Below the pieces are notes generated by a model. The model saw only the letters and a list, made by a program, of their open reading frames with translations, was not told where the DNA came from and did no database searches. From an uncultured Lachnospiraceae bacterium (GTDB taxonomy: Bacteria; Bacillota; Clostridia; Lachnospirales; Lachnospiraceae), in the NCBI GenBank assembly GCA_910578885.1, contig CAJTSH010000011.1, positions 1 to 64,000 of the forward strand: DNA of 64,000 nt, read 5' to 3'. Positions 34,123 to 42,552 of the stretch are shown here, in pieces. The translations under genes were made by a program, and so were the position numbers. The first letter of the stretch is position 1; the number at the start of each line of letters is the position of its first letter.

Positions 34123-34154
34123 TGATATCACAAACATATCAAATTGATATATCA
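34123..34154. promoter_or_regulatory. Palindromic sites between the MATE and LysR genes
   Basis: TGATAT-N7-ATATCA (34123-34141) and a perfect ten-base palindrome TGATATATCA (34145-34154) lie in the divergent interval. The first fits the T-N11-A layout typical of LysR-type operators. Confidence 0.6.
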
Positions 34155-34168
34155 CAAGTGAGGCAATT

Positions 34169-35065
34169 ATGAATATAAATTACGAATACTATCGGATTTT
34201 TTATTATGTAGCCAAATATAAGAATATAACTCAGGCATCGAAGGCGCTTCACAGTAATCAACCGAATATTTCCCGTGCCATGAAACTTTTGGAAGGTGAA
34301 ATCGGGTGCAGTTTATTTATACGTTCTAACCGCGGAATATCCTTGACACCAGAAGGAAAAAAGCTGTATTCCCATGTGAAAGCTGCTGTAGAGCAGTTTC
34401 AAATTGCGGAGAATGAAATTGCGGAATCAATCAGTATGCAGGATGGGTGTGTAACAGTGGGAGCAAGTGAAACAGCGCTCCGTATGCTGCTGCTTCCGGT
34501 CTTACGTTTCTTTCAGAAGGATTATCCCGGGATTCGCATCCGTATTTTAAATCATCTTACCATGCAGGCGGTTGAATCGGTCAAAAGCGGGGGAGTTGAC
34601 TTTGCAGTCGTAGCGACTCCGCCAAATATTGAAAAACCGCTTGTTTCTCATTCCATTCTCCGGTTTCATGATGTTTTGATCGGAGGACCTTCGTATGCTG
34701 TGTTCAAAGAAAGGGTCTTTACATTAAAAGAACTTGCGGATTTTCCGCTGATTTGCCTTGGGGAAGATACGATGACCTATCAATTCTATGAAGATTTTTA
34801 TCACAGCCATGGTCATATCCTGCATCCTGAGCTGCAGGCGGCTACAACAGACCAGATTCTCCCTATGATAGAAAATGATTTGGGGATTGGTTATATGCCG
34901 GAGATATTTGCCAGAGATTCCATTGAAAAAGGGGCGGTAAATCGGCTTTCTTTAGTGGAGGAAATTCCCTCAAGACAGATATGCTTTGTGGAAAATGAAC
35001 AATATCCTTTGAGTATTGCCGCAAATGAATTGAAATCTTTACTTATGCAATATGCCCTCAAATAG
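34169..35065 (+). CDS. LysR-type transcriptional regulator
   Basis: The 298-residue protein has the N-terminal LysR winged helix (about 1-65: YYVAKYKNITQASKALHSNQPNISRAMKLLE, GCSLFIRSNRGISLTPEGK as separate motifs) and a periplasmic-binding-like effector domain (about 90-295). It is divergent from the MATE transporter gene and probably regulates that gene and itself through the palindromes between them. The effector is unknown. The next gene downstream is an ABC-transporter remnant that begins right at its stop codon. Confidence 0.92.
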   Translation: MNINYEYYRIFYYVAKYKNITQASKALHSNQPNISRAMKLLEGEIGCSLFIRSNRGISLTPEGKKLYSHVKAAVEQFQIAENEIAESISMQDGCVTVGASETALRMLLLPVLRFFQKDYPGIRIRILNHLTMQAVESVKSGGVDFAVVATPPNIEKPLVSHSILRFHDVLIGGPSYAVFKERVFTLKELADFPLICLGEDTMTYQFYEDFYHSHGHILHPELQAATTDQILPMIENDLGIGYMPEIFARDSIEKGAVNRLSLVEEIPSRQICFVENEQYPLSIAANELKSLLMQYALK

Positions 35066-35340
35066 CAGTCCGGCGTTATTGAGTTTCGGAATGCTTCTTT
35101 TGCATATCCGGGCAGTGCGCAGATGGTTTTAGAGCATATCAATCTAACGATTCGGCAGGGGGAGACCGTAGCCATTATGGGTGTGACAGGATGCGGAAAA
35201 ACATCGCTTGTGAATCTGATTCCGAGGTTTTATGATGTTATTGCATGGGGAATGCCGGTAATATTTGATGATTCTACCAGTGCGCTTGACCTGAAAACAG
35301 AAGCAAGTCTTTACGACGCCTTACAGCGTTCTATTATAAG
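35066..35340 (+). pseudogene. ABC exporter ATP-binding domain, internally deleted remnant
   Basis: Translated from 35069, the frame gives an ABC-exporter nucleotide-binding start (VIEFRNASFAYPG, then INLTIRQGETVAIMG and the Walker A GVTGCGKTSLVNLIPRFYD). It then jumps at about 35240 to the end of Walker B and the D-loop (VIFDDSTSALDLKTE), so about 100 residues, including the Q-loop and LSGGQ signature, are missing. The membrane domain is absent too. This is a decayed multidrug ABC half-transporter left beside the MATE/LysR pair. Confidence 0.8.
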
Positions 35341-35384
35341 GTTTGTAGAAATGTATTCAGATTCAATGAAAAAATTACAAAGAA

Positions 35385-35412
35385 CCCCGCCAGCATGACG
35401 GTACTGGCGGGG
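35385..35412 (-). terminator. Terminator of rpsT
   Basis: A nine-base-pair GC-rich stem (CCCCGCCAG at 35385-35393 with CTGGCGGGG at 35404-35412) is followed on the minus strand by TTCTTT. The plus strand also has a T-rich tail, so it may stop the ABC-remnant transcript. Confidence 0.8.
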
Positions 35413-35460
35413 ATTTCTTTGGGTTAATGCTGTATAAAATCTATGTTCTTCCAAATCCGA

Positions 35461-35724
35461 TTAAGCAAGCTTATTAACAGCCTTGGTCAATCTGGAAATC
35501 TTTCTGGAAGAATTGTTCTTGTGATAAACACCTTTGGTAGCTGCCTTATTGATTTCAGCAGTTGCAGCAACTAAAGCAGACTGTGCAGCGGCTTTATCGT
35601 TTGCTTCGATAGCCGCGTAAACCTTCTTAATCGATGTTTTTACTTTTGATCTGATTGCTTTATTTCTTGCAGTTTTTGTCTCAGTTACAAGAATTCTTTT
35701 CTTAGCAGATTTAATGTTAGCCAA
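35461..35724 (-). CDS. rpsT: Small ribosomal subunit protein bS20
   Basis: The 87-residue basic protein binds 16S rRNA in the 30S body. The start is TTG at 35724 (giving MANIKSAKKRI), because GGAGGT lies exactly 7 bp upstream. An ATG 15 bp earlier would lie on top of that site and add residues not found in the family. Non-AUG starts are well known for S20 genes and serve autogenous control in E. coli (UUG). It has a very strong promoter and its own terminator. Confidence 0.96.
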   Translation of the reverse strand: MANIKSAKKRILVTETKTARNKAIRSKVKTSIKKVYAAIEANDKAAAQSALVAATAEINKAATKGVYHKNNSSRKISRLTKAVNKLA

Positions 35725-35813
35725 TCCGTACACCTCCAATGTGAAATTAAGTATATTGAATCTTGATTACACTAAATACGGACACGGACGATTTAATGTA
35801 AACATACGAGAAT

Positions 35814-35842
35814 AATATAGTTCATCTCATCTCATATGTCAA
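35814..35842 (-). promoter_or_regulatory. rpsT: Strong promoter of rpsT
   Basis: On the minus strand a consensus TTGACA (35837-35842) and TATATT (35814-35819) are 17 bp apart, giving a leader of about 85 nt. Confidence 0.85.
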
Positions 35843-35937
35843 TACATAATTTGCGATTTTTGTGAAAAAATAGGATTACGCAATAATGATATTTTACAAT
35901 CAACTATTATAATCAAATGGACAGGCAGGAGAAGGTT

Positions 35938-36891
35938 ATGTATCAGGTTCGTACAGATTTGGCGTTGGAGGCCAGAGAAAAATTTGAGGAAGATAATGTA
36001 GAGATAAAAGGGGTAAAATTAGAGACTGAGAATGTACCGGGAGATATCTGCATCACGAGGGTCGTTATTGAAACGGAAAACGGTGCAAAGGCGATGGGGA
36101 AGCCTAGGGGAACGTATGTAACATTGGAGGCTCCGAATATGATTGAAGAGGATGACGACTATCACCGGGAAATATCCGTGCAGTTAGCAAAGGTTATCCG
36201 CCAGCTTTTGCCGGAGCAGAGGGAGGAAGCCTCGGTGCTGGTGGTGGGACTTGGGAACAGGGAGGTGACGCCGGATGCCTTAGGTCCAAATGTAGTGGAT
36301 AATATTATGATAACAAGGCATATCATAAAGGAATTTGGAAAGTATGCTCTGGGAAATGAGAATATGAGAAAAATCAGCGGTATCGTACCTGGAGTTATGG
36401 CGCAGACCGGAATGGAATCGGAGGAAATCATAAAGGGCGTAGTCGAGGAGACAAAGCCGGATTGTGTAATTGTCGTTGACGCACTTGCGGCAAGAAGCAC
36501 AAAGCGGTTGAATCGGACGATTCAGATTACGGATACAGGAATCAATCCGGGTTCTGGAGTGGGAAACCATCGTCACGCAATCAACAAGGAAAGCATGGGA
36601 ATTCCTGTGATTGCGATTGGCATTCCTACTGTGGTAGATGCGGCAACAATTGTGACGGATACCATGAGCGATTTAATTACGGCTATGGCAGAATCCAGCA
36701 GATTAAAAGGTCTTGGAGGAAGTCTGGAAACCTTGGATGAGATGGAAAAGTATGAGTTGATCCGTGAACTGTTATCACCGCATTTAAATGCGTTTTTTGT
36801 AACTCCAAAGGATATCGACGAGGCGATGAAACGGCTGAGCTATACGATATCGGAAGGATTGAATATGACATTTTCCGGGAAACAGGCATAG
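35938..36891 (+). CDS. gpr: GPR endopeptidase (spore germination protease)
   Basis: GPR degrades small acid-soluble spore proteins at germination. The 317-residue protein starts with the QVRTDLALEAREK segment in which the zymogen cleaves itself. It continues with the family core (VVGLGNREVTPDALGPNVVDNI, GIVPGVMAQTGMESEE, DALAARS, GINPGSGVGNHR). The ATG at 35938 is chosen because AGGAG precedes it by 6 bp; an upstream in-frame start at 35917 lacks a site. spoIIP follows, as in B. subtilis. No clear sigma-G promoter was recognised. The gene marks the host as a spore former. Confidence 0.96.
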   Translation: MYQVRTDLALEAREKFEEDNVEIKGVKLETENVPGDICITRVVIETENGAKAMGKPRGTYVTLEAPNMIEEDDDYHREISVQLAKVIRQLLPEQREEASVLVVGLGNREVTPDALGPNVVDNIMITRHIIKEFGKYALGNENMRKISGIVPGVMAQTGMESEEIIKGVVEETKPDCVIVVDALAARSTKRLNRTIQITDTGINPGSGVGNHRHAINKESMGIPVIAIGIPTVVDAATIVTDTMSDLITAMAESSRLKGLGGSLETLDEMEKYELIRELLSPHLNAFFVTPKDIDEAMKRLSYTISEGLNMTFSGKQA

Positions 36892-36919
36892 ACAAGCAGT
36901 TGCCGACATACAATGAGGT

Positions 36920-38287
36920 ATGAAGAAAAAGGGATTTGCAGTGGTCTGCCTGATCCTGTGTTTTTGGGTCAGCGCAGGTCAGATAGGACAAAAAAATGTT
37001 ACACTGACAGAGGCAATCGCAGGAGAGGTAAAGAGAACGGCGTATATGGGCGTGGTAAAAAGCTATATGCCGGGCTTTTACTACGAAACGGCAGAAAGAA
37101 ATAAGGAACAGACTGCACTGGAGTTTGTAGTAGATAAAGCGCTTGAACTATTGCCGGTCTATGGATATATGCAGACGAGGAAGGAATACGAAACACCTGT
37201 GGAAAGCGAGCTTTCCTATGAGGCGATTTTAAAGCGCGAGGCGCTGGATGAGAATTATGTAGATGAAGAAACCGGAGAGGTCATTCTTGCCGCTGTGTAT
37301 GAAAATGAAGAAGAGATTCTTTCGGAAGCCGAGACGGAAAATGCCAGAGCAAGAAAAACTGAAGAGCCGACAGAGCAGGCGGATGAAAGAGAAGCAGAAA
37401 CGGTACAAGAGACAGAAGCAGCTCAAGCGGCAGGGGAAGAGCCTGAGGAGAAAGCAGAACAGGAAGCAGAAACATTTTCGGCGTCGGACAATATGATTGG
37501 AAATTTTCAGATACAGACAGAGCCGGTAGTAAATTATCCCAGAGAGAAACTGAATGATTTTGACTATCTGATACAGAATTTTTATACAGTTGACCGCAGC
37601 ACTACGATTAACAGCAGCCAGCTTGTAGCAGAGCAGCTTCTGGCGGAGGATATGAGTTTAAAGACAACGCCGGATCAGCCTCAGATTTTGATTTATCATA
37701 CCCACTCTCAGGAAATGTATATAGATTCAACACCCGGCGATGTGATGACAGGCGTCGTAGGGTGCGGAGAATATTTAAAAGAGATTCTGACAGAGAAATA
37801 CGGATACAATGTAATACATCATATGGGGCAGTATGATGTGGAAAACAGAGACTATGCATATTCAAATGCTGCGCCGGCATTAGAACAGCTTCTGGCGGAG
37901 AATCCTAGTATTGAGGTCGTGATTGATTTACATCGGGATGCCGTTCCGGAAGATGTACATATGGTTCGGACTGTACAGGGGATAGATATGGCGCCGATTA
38001 TGTTTTTCAACGGGTTGAGCCGTCTGGCTGACAAAGGGGATATTGCCTATCTAAATAATCCGTATATCATGGATAATCTTGCCATCTCATTTCAAATGAA
38101 GCTTGCTGCCTGTGAATACTACCCGGATTTGACAAGGCCGGTATATCTGAAGGGCTATCGTTATAATATGCACTATTGCCCGAAGACGCTTTTGGTAGAA
38201 TTAGGAGCGCAGACGAATACATTTGAAGAAGCAAAAAATGCGATGGCGCCGTTGGCGGATTTGCTGCATAAAGTTCTGGGCGATTAA
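36920..38287 (+). CDS. spoIIP: Stage II sporulation protein P
   Basis: SpoIIP is a peptidoglycan amidase/endopeptidase of the DMP complex that drives engulfment. The 455-residue protein has an N-terminal membrane anchor (about 4-20), a long acidic low-complexity spacer (about 115-190, rich in Glu, Ala, Thr and Gln) and the catalytic domain (about 245-450). The domain has IYHTHSQEMY, DLHRDAV and LLVELGAQTNT, whose His and Glu residues bind zinc. It follows gpr by 28 bp in the conserved order. Confidence 0.93.
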   Translation: MKKKGFAVVCLILCFWVSAGQIGQKNVTLTEAIAGEVKRTAYMGVVKSYMPGFYYETAERNKEQTALEFVVDKALELLPVYGYMQTRKEYETPVESELSYEAILKREALDENYVDEETGEVILAAVYENEEEILSEAETENARARKTEEPTEQADEREAETVQETEAAQAAGEEPEEKAEQEAETFSASDNMIGNFQIQTEPVVNYPREKLNDFDYLIQNFYTVDRSTTINSSQLVAEQLLAEDMSLKTTPDQPQILIYHTHSQEMYIDSTPGDVMTGVVGCGEYLKEILTEKYGYNVIHHMGQYDVENRDYAYSNAAPALEQLLAENPSIEVVIDLHRDAVPEDVHMVRTVQGIDMAPIMFFNGLSRLADKGDIAYLNNPYIMDNLAISFQMKLAACEYYPDLTRPVYLKGYRYNMHYCPKTLLVELGAQTNTFEEAKNAMAPLADLLHKVLGD

Positions 38288-38317
38288 AAATATTTTAAAA
38301 TTTACGGAGAAAATCTA

Positions 38318-38345
38318 TTGTAAGAAAAAAAAATATCAGTATAAT
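38318..38345 (+). promoter_or_regulatory. Predicted promoter of the MBOAT-SGNH pair
   Basis: TTGTAA (38318-38323) and a consensus TATAAT (38340-38345) are 16 bp apart, 36 bp before the MBOAT start. Confidence 0.6.
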
Positions 38346-38381
38346 AGAAAAAGAGTAAGTACGAAAGAGTGGAATTGAACA

Positions 38382-39719
38382 ATGGAATTTTCTAGTTTGG
38401 GATTTTTGTTCCGGTTTTTACCGATTTTTCTTATTTTATATTATTTGATGCCTGCGCGTTTTCGGAATCTGGCGCTGCTCATATCCAGTATCGTATTTTA
38501 TGGAATTGGGGATTTGCGTTATATTCCTTTGATTCTTGTATCTATGGTTTTAAATTATGTACTTGTATGGAATATGGATCAATACAGTAAAGAGACAAGG
38601 AACCGGAAATGGATTCTTGCTCTTTTGCTTGCGGTAAATGTGGGGCTTCTTTTGGTCTTTAAATATACGAAATATCCGATGCCGCTTGGCATGAGCTTTT
38701 ATACTTTTACCGTATTGTCCTATGCGTTAGATGTCTATTTCGGACGAAGCGATGCAAAGAAGTCCTTTGTGGATGCCGGCGTTTATATGGTAATGTTTCC
38801 GAAGCTGATCTCTGGTCCGATTGCAGAATATGCGGATATGAAGAAAGAGATAGAGGAGCGTCATATTCACGCAAAGGATATTGAAGAGGGCATTATTATT
38901 TTTACGATAGGTCTGGGATTTAAAGTGATTCTTGCCGAACATTTCGGAATCCTCTGGCATGATATCCGTTCAGCGGGATTTGACAGTATTTCCACGCCGC
39001 TTTCGTGGATCGGCGCAGCAGGCTACAGCGCTCAGTTGTTTTTTGATTTTCAGGGCTATTCATTGATGGCTGTCGGTGTGGGAAGGCTGTTTGGATTTCA
39101 TCTTCCAGAGAACTTCAATCATCCTTACCGCTCCAAAACAGTGGCGGAGTATTACCGCAGATGGCATATGACGCTTGGACAGTGGTTCAAGGACTATCTT
39201 TATATTCCGCTGGGCGGCAACCGAAAGGGATTAAAGCGGACGGTTCTCAACTTGTTTGCCGTATGGCTTGTGACCGGAATCTGGCATGGGGCGACCGTGA
39301 ATTTTATTATCTGGGGGCTGGTCTTGTTTTTATTCATTGCAGGAGAAAAGCTGCTCTGGGGAAAGAAATTACAGGAAAGCCGGATCGTGGGGCGGATCTA
39401 TATCTGGTTTTTTATTCCTTTGACCTGGGTGGTCTTTGCTGTTGAAAATTTAAACGAGCTGGGGGTATATTTTACAAGAATGTTTCCGTTCTGGGGGTCA
39501 GCCGCTTACGTCAATGCAATGGATTATGTACGGTATCTGAGAAACTATTCACTGTTTTTTTTATTGGCATTTTTGGTTTCACTGCCGGTAATGGATACCG
39601 TATATGAGAAATATCACAATGGAAAACTATTTAAAGCGGCTATATTTGTAATATTTGCATTTTGCGTATACGAAATAGCGAATGGGCTGAACAATCCGTT
39701 CCTTTATTTTCAATTTTAG
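38382..39719 (+). CDS. MBOAT family membrane O-acyltransferase
   Basis: The 445-residue, many-span protein belongs to the DltB/AlgI/PatA type of membrane-bound O-acyltransferases. The family histidine lies in WLVTGIWHGATVNFIIWG (about residue 304), and FNHPYRSKTVAEYYRRWHMTLGQWFKDYLYIPLGGN is the usual core, seen here as consecutive motifs. Such proteins move acyl groups across the membrane for O-acetylation of wall polymers or polysaccharides. The SGNH protein encoded 26 bp downstream is the likely partner. It is not in a dlt operon, so D-alanylation of teichoic acid is unlikely. Confidence 0.92.
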   Translation: MEFSSLGFLFRFLPIFLILYYLMPARFRNLALLISSIVFYGIGDLRYIPLILVSMVLNYVLVWNMDQYSKETRNRKWILALLLAVNVGLLLVFKYTKYPMPLGMSFYTFTVLSYALDVYFGRSDAKKSFVDAGVYMVMFPKLISGPIAEYADMKKEIEERHIHAKDIEEGIIIFTIGLGFKVILAEHFGILWHDIRSAGFDSISTPLSWIGAAGYSAQLFFDFQGYSLMAVGVGRLFGFHLPENFNHPYRSKTVAEYYRRWHMTLGQWFKDYLYIPLGGNRKGLKRTVLNLFAVWLVTGIWHGATVNFIIWGLVLFLFIAGEKLLWGKKLQESRIVGRIYIWFFIPLTWVVFAVENLNELGVYFTRMFPFWGSAAYVNAMDYVRYLRNYSLFFLLAFLVSLPVMDTVYEKYHNGKLFKAAIFVIFAFCVYEIANGLNNPFLYFQF

Positions 39720-39745
39720 AAAAAGCTTCTGTTATTGGAGGCAAC

Positions 39746-40732
39746 ATGGAGGCACATATGAAGAAAATAAAAAATTGTCCTCTGCTTCTTGCTATTGCAG
39801 TGTTCGGAGCGGTATTCAGTCTGCTCGGCGCGTTGGGAGCAAAGGGAATTTATCAGGAATATACGAAAAATTGGCCAAAGCAGCCGATAATTGCAGCAGT
39901 CTTTCAAGGGATTTCAGATGGTGTTTACCCTTGGCAGATGTTGAATGCCAAGGCGTCTGACCAAAATGACAGTGATCCTTTTCATGATGAGGGATTGTTG
40001 TCAACAGAACAGGCAGATGAAAAAGAATTAGAGACGGAGAAGCTTGGCGAAGTTGAAACGGTGACAGAAGTAAAGGAAGATGCAGACCCCAAATTAGATG
40101 ATGCAGAAGAAACGGAAGCGCCGGAGAATAAGACCTATGAATTCACTCATGTAGAAGAGGACTATTTTGATGATGCAGTATTTATCGGTGATTCGAGAAT
40201 TGTAGGGCTTCATGACTATTCCGGCTGGAATAATACAACATATTATGCGAGTATTGGATTGACCGTATATGATGTGTTTGACAAGCCGATTGTGGAGGAG
40301 AACGGGACAAAGATTACGATAGAGCAAGCGCTGAGCGAGCATCAGTTTGGTAAGATTCTAGTCATGATAGGAATCAATGAGATGGGAACCGGAACGGTGG
40401 ACAGTTTCATGAAAGCATATGAAGAAATGGTTTCGCATTTGCGGGAATTACAGCCGGATGCAATCATTTTCCTGCATGGCATTATGTATGTGAAGCAGGA
40501 AAAATCAGAGAGCGACCCGATTTTCAATAATCCGAATATTCAGGAACGGAATGACAGAATTGCGCAGCTCGCTGATAACAAGAATATATTTTATCTGGAT
40601 GTAAATGAAGTTGTAACGGACGAGACGGGCAATCTGAATCCGGACTATACTTGGGACGAAGTACATCTTCTCGGTAAATGGTATGTTCTGTGGACGGATT
40701 ATCTGAAGGAACATGGGATTATAAAGGAGTAG
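39746..40732 (+). CDS. Membrane-anchored SGNH/GDSL-type hydrolase or transferase
   Basis: The protein of ~328 residues has one N-terminal membrane span (about 12-35), an acidic spacer (about 75-135) and an SGNH fold. The nucleophile is in FIGDSRIVG (Ser near residue 150), the Asn in MIGINEMGTG and the His in WDEVHLLG. SGNH partners of MBOAT proteins (PatB, AlgX, DltD) place or remove acyl groups outside the cell, so the pair probably O-acetylates a cell-surface glycan. Two starts are possible, ATG at 39746 or at 39758, each with GGAGG. lepA begins 5 bp after its stop. Confidence 0.85.
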   Translation: MEAHMKKIKNCPLLLAIAVFGAVFSLLGALGAKGIYQEYTKNWPKQPIIAAVFQGISDGVYPWQMLNAKASDQNDSDPFHDEGLLSTEQADEKELETEKLGEVETVTEVKEDADPKLDDAEETEAPENKTYEFTHVEEDYFDDAVFIGDSRIVGLHDYSGWNNTTYYASIGLTVYDVFDKPIVEENGTKITIEQALSEHQFGKILVMIGINEMGTGTVDSFMKAYEEMVSHLRELQPDAIIFLHGIMYVKQEKSESDPIFNNPNIQERNDRIAQLADNKNIFYLDVNEVVTDETGNLNPDYTWDEVHLLGKWYVLWTDYLKEHGIIKE

Positions 40733-40737
40733 AATAA

Positions 40738-42549
40738 ATGGCGGCAGACCAAAGTAAAATCAGAAATTTTTGTATCATTGCACATATTGACCATGGGAAA
40801 TCCACATTAGCCGACCGCATTATCGAAATGACAGGATTGCTGACCAGCAGGGAAATGCAGTCACAGGTGTTAGACAATATGGATTTGGAACGGGAACGAG
40901 GAATTACCATCAAATCACAGGCGGTCCGCATTGTCTATCGGGCAAAGGATGGTGAGGAATATATTTTCAATCTCATAGATACGCCGGGACATGTGGACTT
41001 TACTTATGAGGTATCCAGAAGCCTTGCGGCGTGTGACGGCGCCGTATTGGTAGTGGATGCGGCGCAGGGAATTGAGGCGCAGACGCTTGCGAATGTATAT
41101 CTTGCGCTGGATCACGATTTGGAGGTGCTTCCGGTCATCAACAAGATTGATTTGCCGAGCGCAGACCCGGAGCGGGTTGTGGAAGAAATCGAAGACGTCA
41201 TTGGATTAGAGGCACAGGAAGCGCCGAGAATCTCTGCAAAGACAGGATTGAATGTGGAGGAAGTGTTAGAGCAGATTGTAAATAATCTTCCGGCGCCGCA
41301 GGGAGATCCATCGGCGCCTTTACAGGCATTGATTTTTGACTCTTTATATGATGCGTATAAGGGAGTAATCGTTTTTTGCCGGGTCAGAGAAGGAAATATC
41401 AAGGCAGGAATGCCAATCCGTATGATGGCGACCGGTGCCGAAGCGGATGTGGTAGAGGTCGGCTATTTTGGCGCAGGTCAGTTTATTCCGTGTGATGAAT
41501 TGTCTGCCGGTATGGTTGGCTATATCACGGCAAGCCTTAAGAATGTAAAAGATACCAGAGTGGGAGATACCGTAACGAATGCGGACAGGCCTTGCAGTGA
41601 GCCGCTTCCTGGCTATAAGAAGGTAAATCCGATGGTCTACTGCGGTCTTTATCCGGCAGACGGTGCGAAATACCCGGATTTAAGGGATGCGTTGGAGAAA
41701 TTGCAGTTAAATGACGCAGCTCTGCAGTTTGAGCCGGAGACATCTATTGCACTGGGCTTTGGATTCCGCTGCGGATTTTTGGGACTGCTTCATCTTGAGG
41801 TGATTCAGGAGCGCTTGGAGCGGGAATATAATCTGGATTTGGTAACGACGGCTCCCGGCGTAATTTATAAGGTCTATAAGACGGATGGAACTGTCATAGA
41901 TTTGACGAATCCGTCCAATCTCCCGGATCCTTCTGAAATTGAATATATGGAGGAGCCGTATGTTTCGGCAGAAATTATGGTGACGAGCGAATATGTGGGC
42001 GCCATCATGGATTTGTGTCAGGAACGCCGGGGAATCTATGTGAGCATGGAATATATTGAACAGACCAGAGCTGTAATCAAATACGATTTACCGTTAAATG
42101 AGATTATTTATGATTTCTTTGACGCTTTAAAATCACGTTCCAGAGGTTATGCTTCTTTTGACTATGAAATGAAGGGTTATCAGCGTTCCGAGCTGGTGAA
42201 GCTGGATATTCTGATTAACAAGGAGCCGGTGGACGCATTGTCCTTTATCGTATTTAAGGATACCGCATATGAGAGAGGCAGAAAGATGTGCGAGAAATTA
42301 AAAGGGGAAATACCAAGGCATTTGTTTGAAATCCCGATACAGGCGGCAATCGGAAGCAAGGTCATTGCCAGAGAGACAGTCAAAGCAATGCGCAAAGATG
42401 TTCTTGCTAAATGTTATGGCGGTGATATTACCAGAAAGCGGAAACTTCTTGAGAAGCAGAAGGAAGGTAAGAAACGGATGCGTCAGGTGGGAAATGTAGA
42501 AATCCCGCAGGAAGCATTTATGAGTGTACTGAAATTGGATGAGGATTAA
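40738..42549 (+). CDS. lepA: Elongation factor 4 (LepA)
   Basis: This ribosome-associated GTPase has 603 residues. The G1 motif is AHIDHGKST, G3 is DTPGH and G4 is NKID; the EF-G-like domains II, III and V and the unique C-terminal domain (ending KRMRQVGNVEIPQEAFMSVL) are intact. LepA acts in translation initiation or back-translocation under stress. It starts 5 bp after the SGNH gene and is followed 3 bp later by hemW, as in many Firmicutes. Confidence 0.98.
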   Translation: MAADQSKIRNFCIIAHIDHGKSTLADRIIEMTGLLTSREMQSQVLDNMDLERERGITIKSQAVRIVYRAKDGEEYIFNLIDTPGHVDFTYEVSRSLAACDGAVLVVDAAQGIEAQTLANVYLALDHDLEVLPVINKIDLPSADPERVVEEIEDVIGLEAQEAPRISAKTGLNVEEVLEQIVNNLPAPQGDPSAPLQALIFDSLYDAYKGVIVFCRVREGNIKAGMPIRMMATGAEADVVEVGYFGAGQFIPCDELSAGMVGYITASLKNVKDTRVGDTVTNADRPCSEPLPGYKKVNPMVYCGLYPADGAKYPDLRDALEKLQLNDAALQFEPETSIALGFGFRCGFLGLLHLEVIQERLEREYNLDLVTTAPGVIYKVYKTDGTVIDLTNPSNLPDPSEIEYMEEPYVSAEIMVTSEYVGAIMDLCQERRGIYVSMEYIEQTRAVIKYDLPLNEIIYDFFDALKSRSRGYASFDYEMKGYQRSELVKLDILINKEPVDALSFIVFKDTAYERGRKMCEKLKGEIPRHLFEIPIQAAIGSKVIARETVKAMRKDVLAKCYGGDITRKRKLLEKQKEGKKRMRQVGNVEIPQEAFMSVLKLDED

Positions 42550-42552
42550 GCA

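Noticed and set aside
35743..35937. Sigma-G promoter for gpr
   Set aside because: I looked for the forespore -35/-10 pattern and found no pair with suitable spacing.
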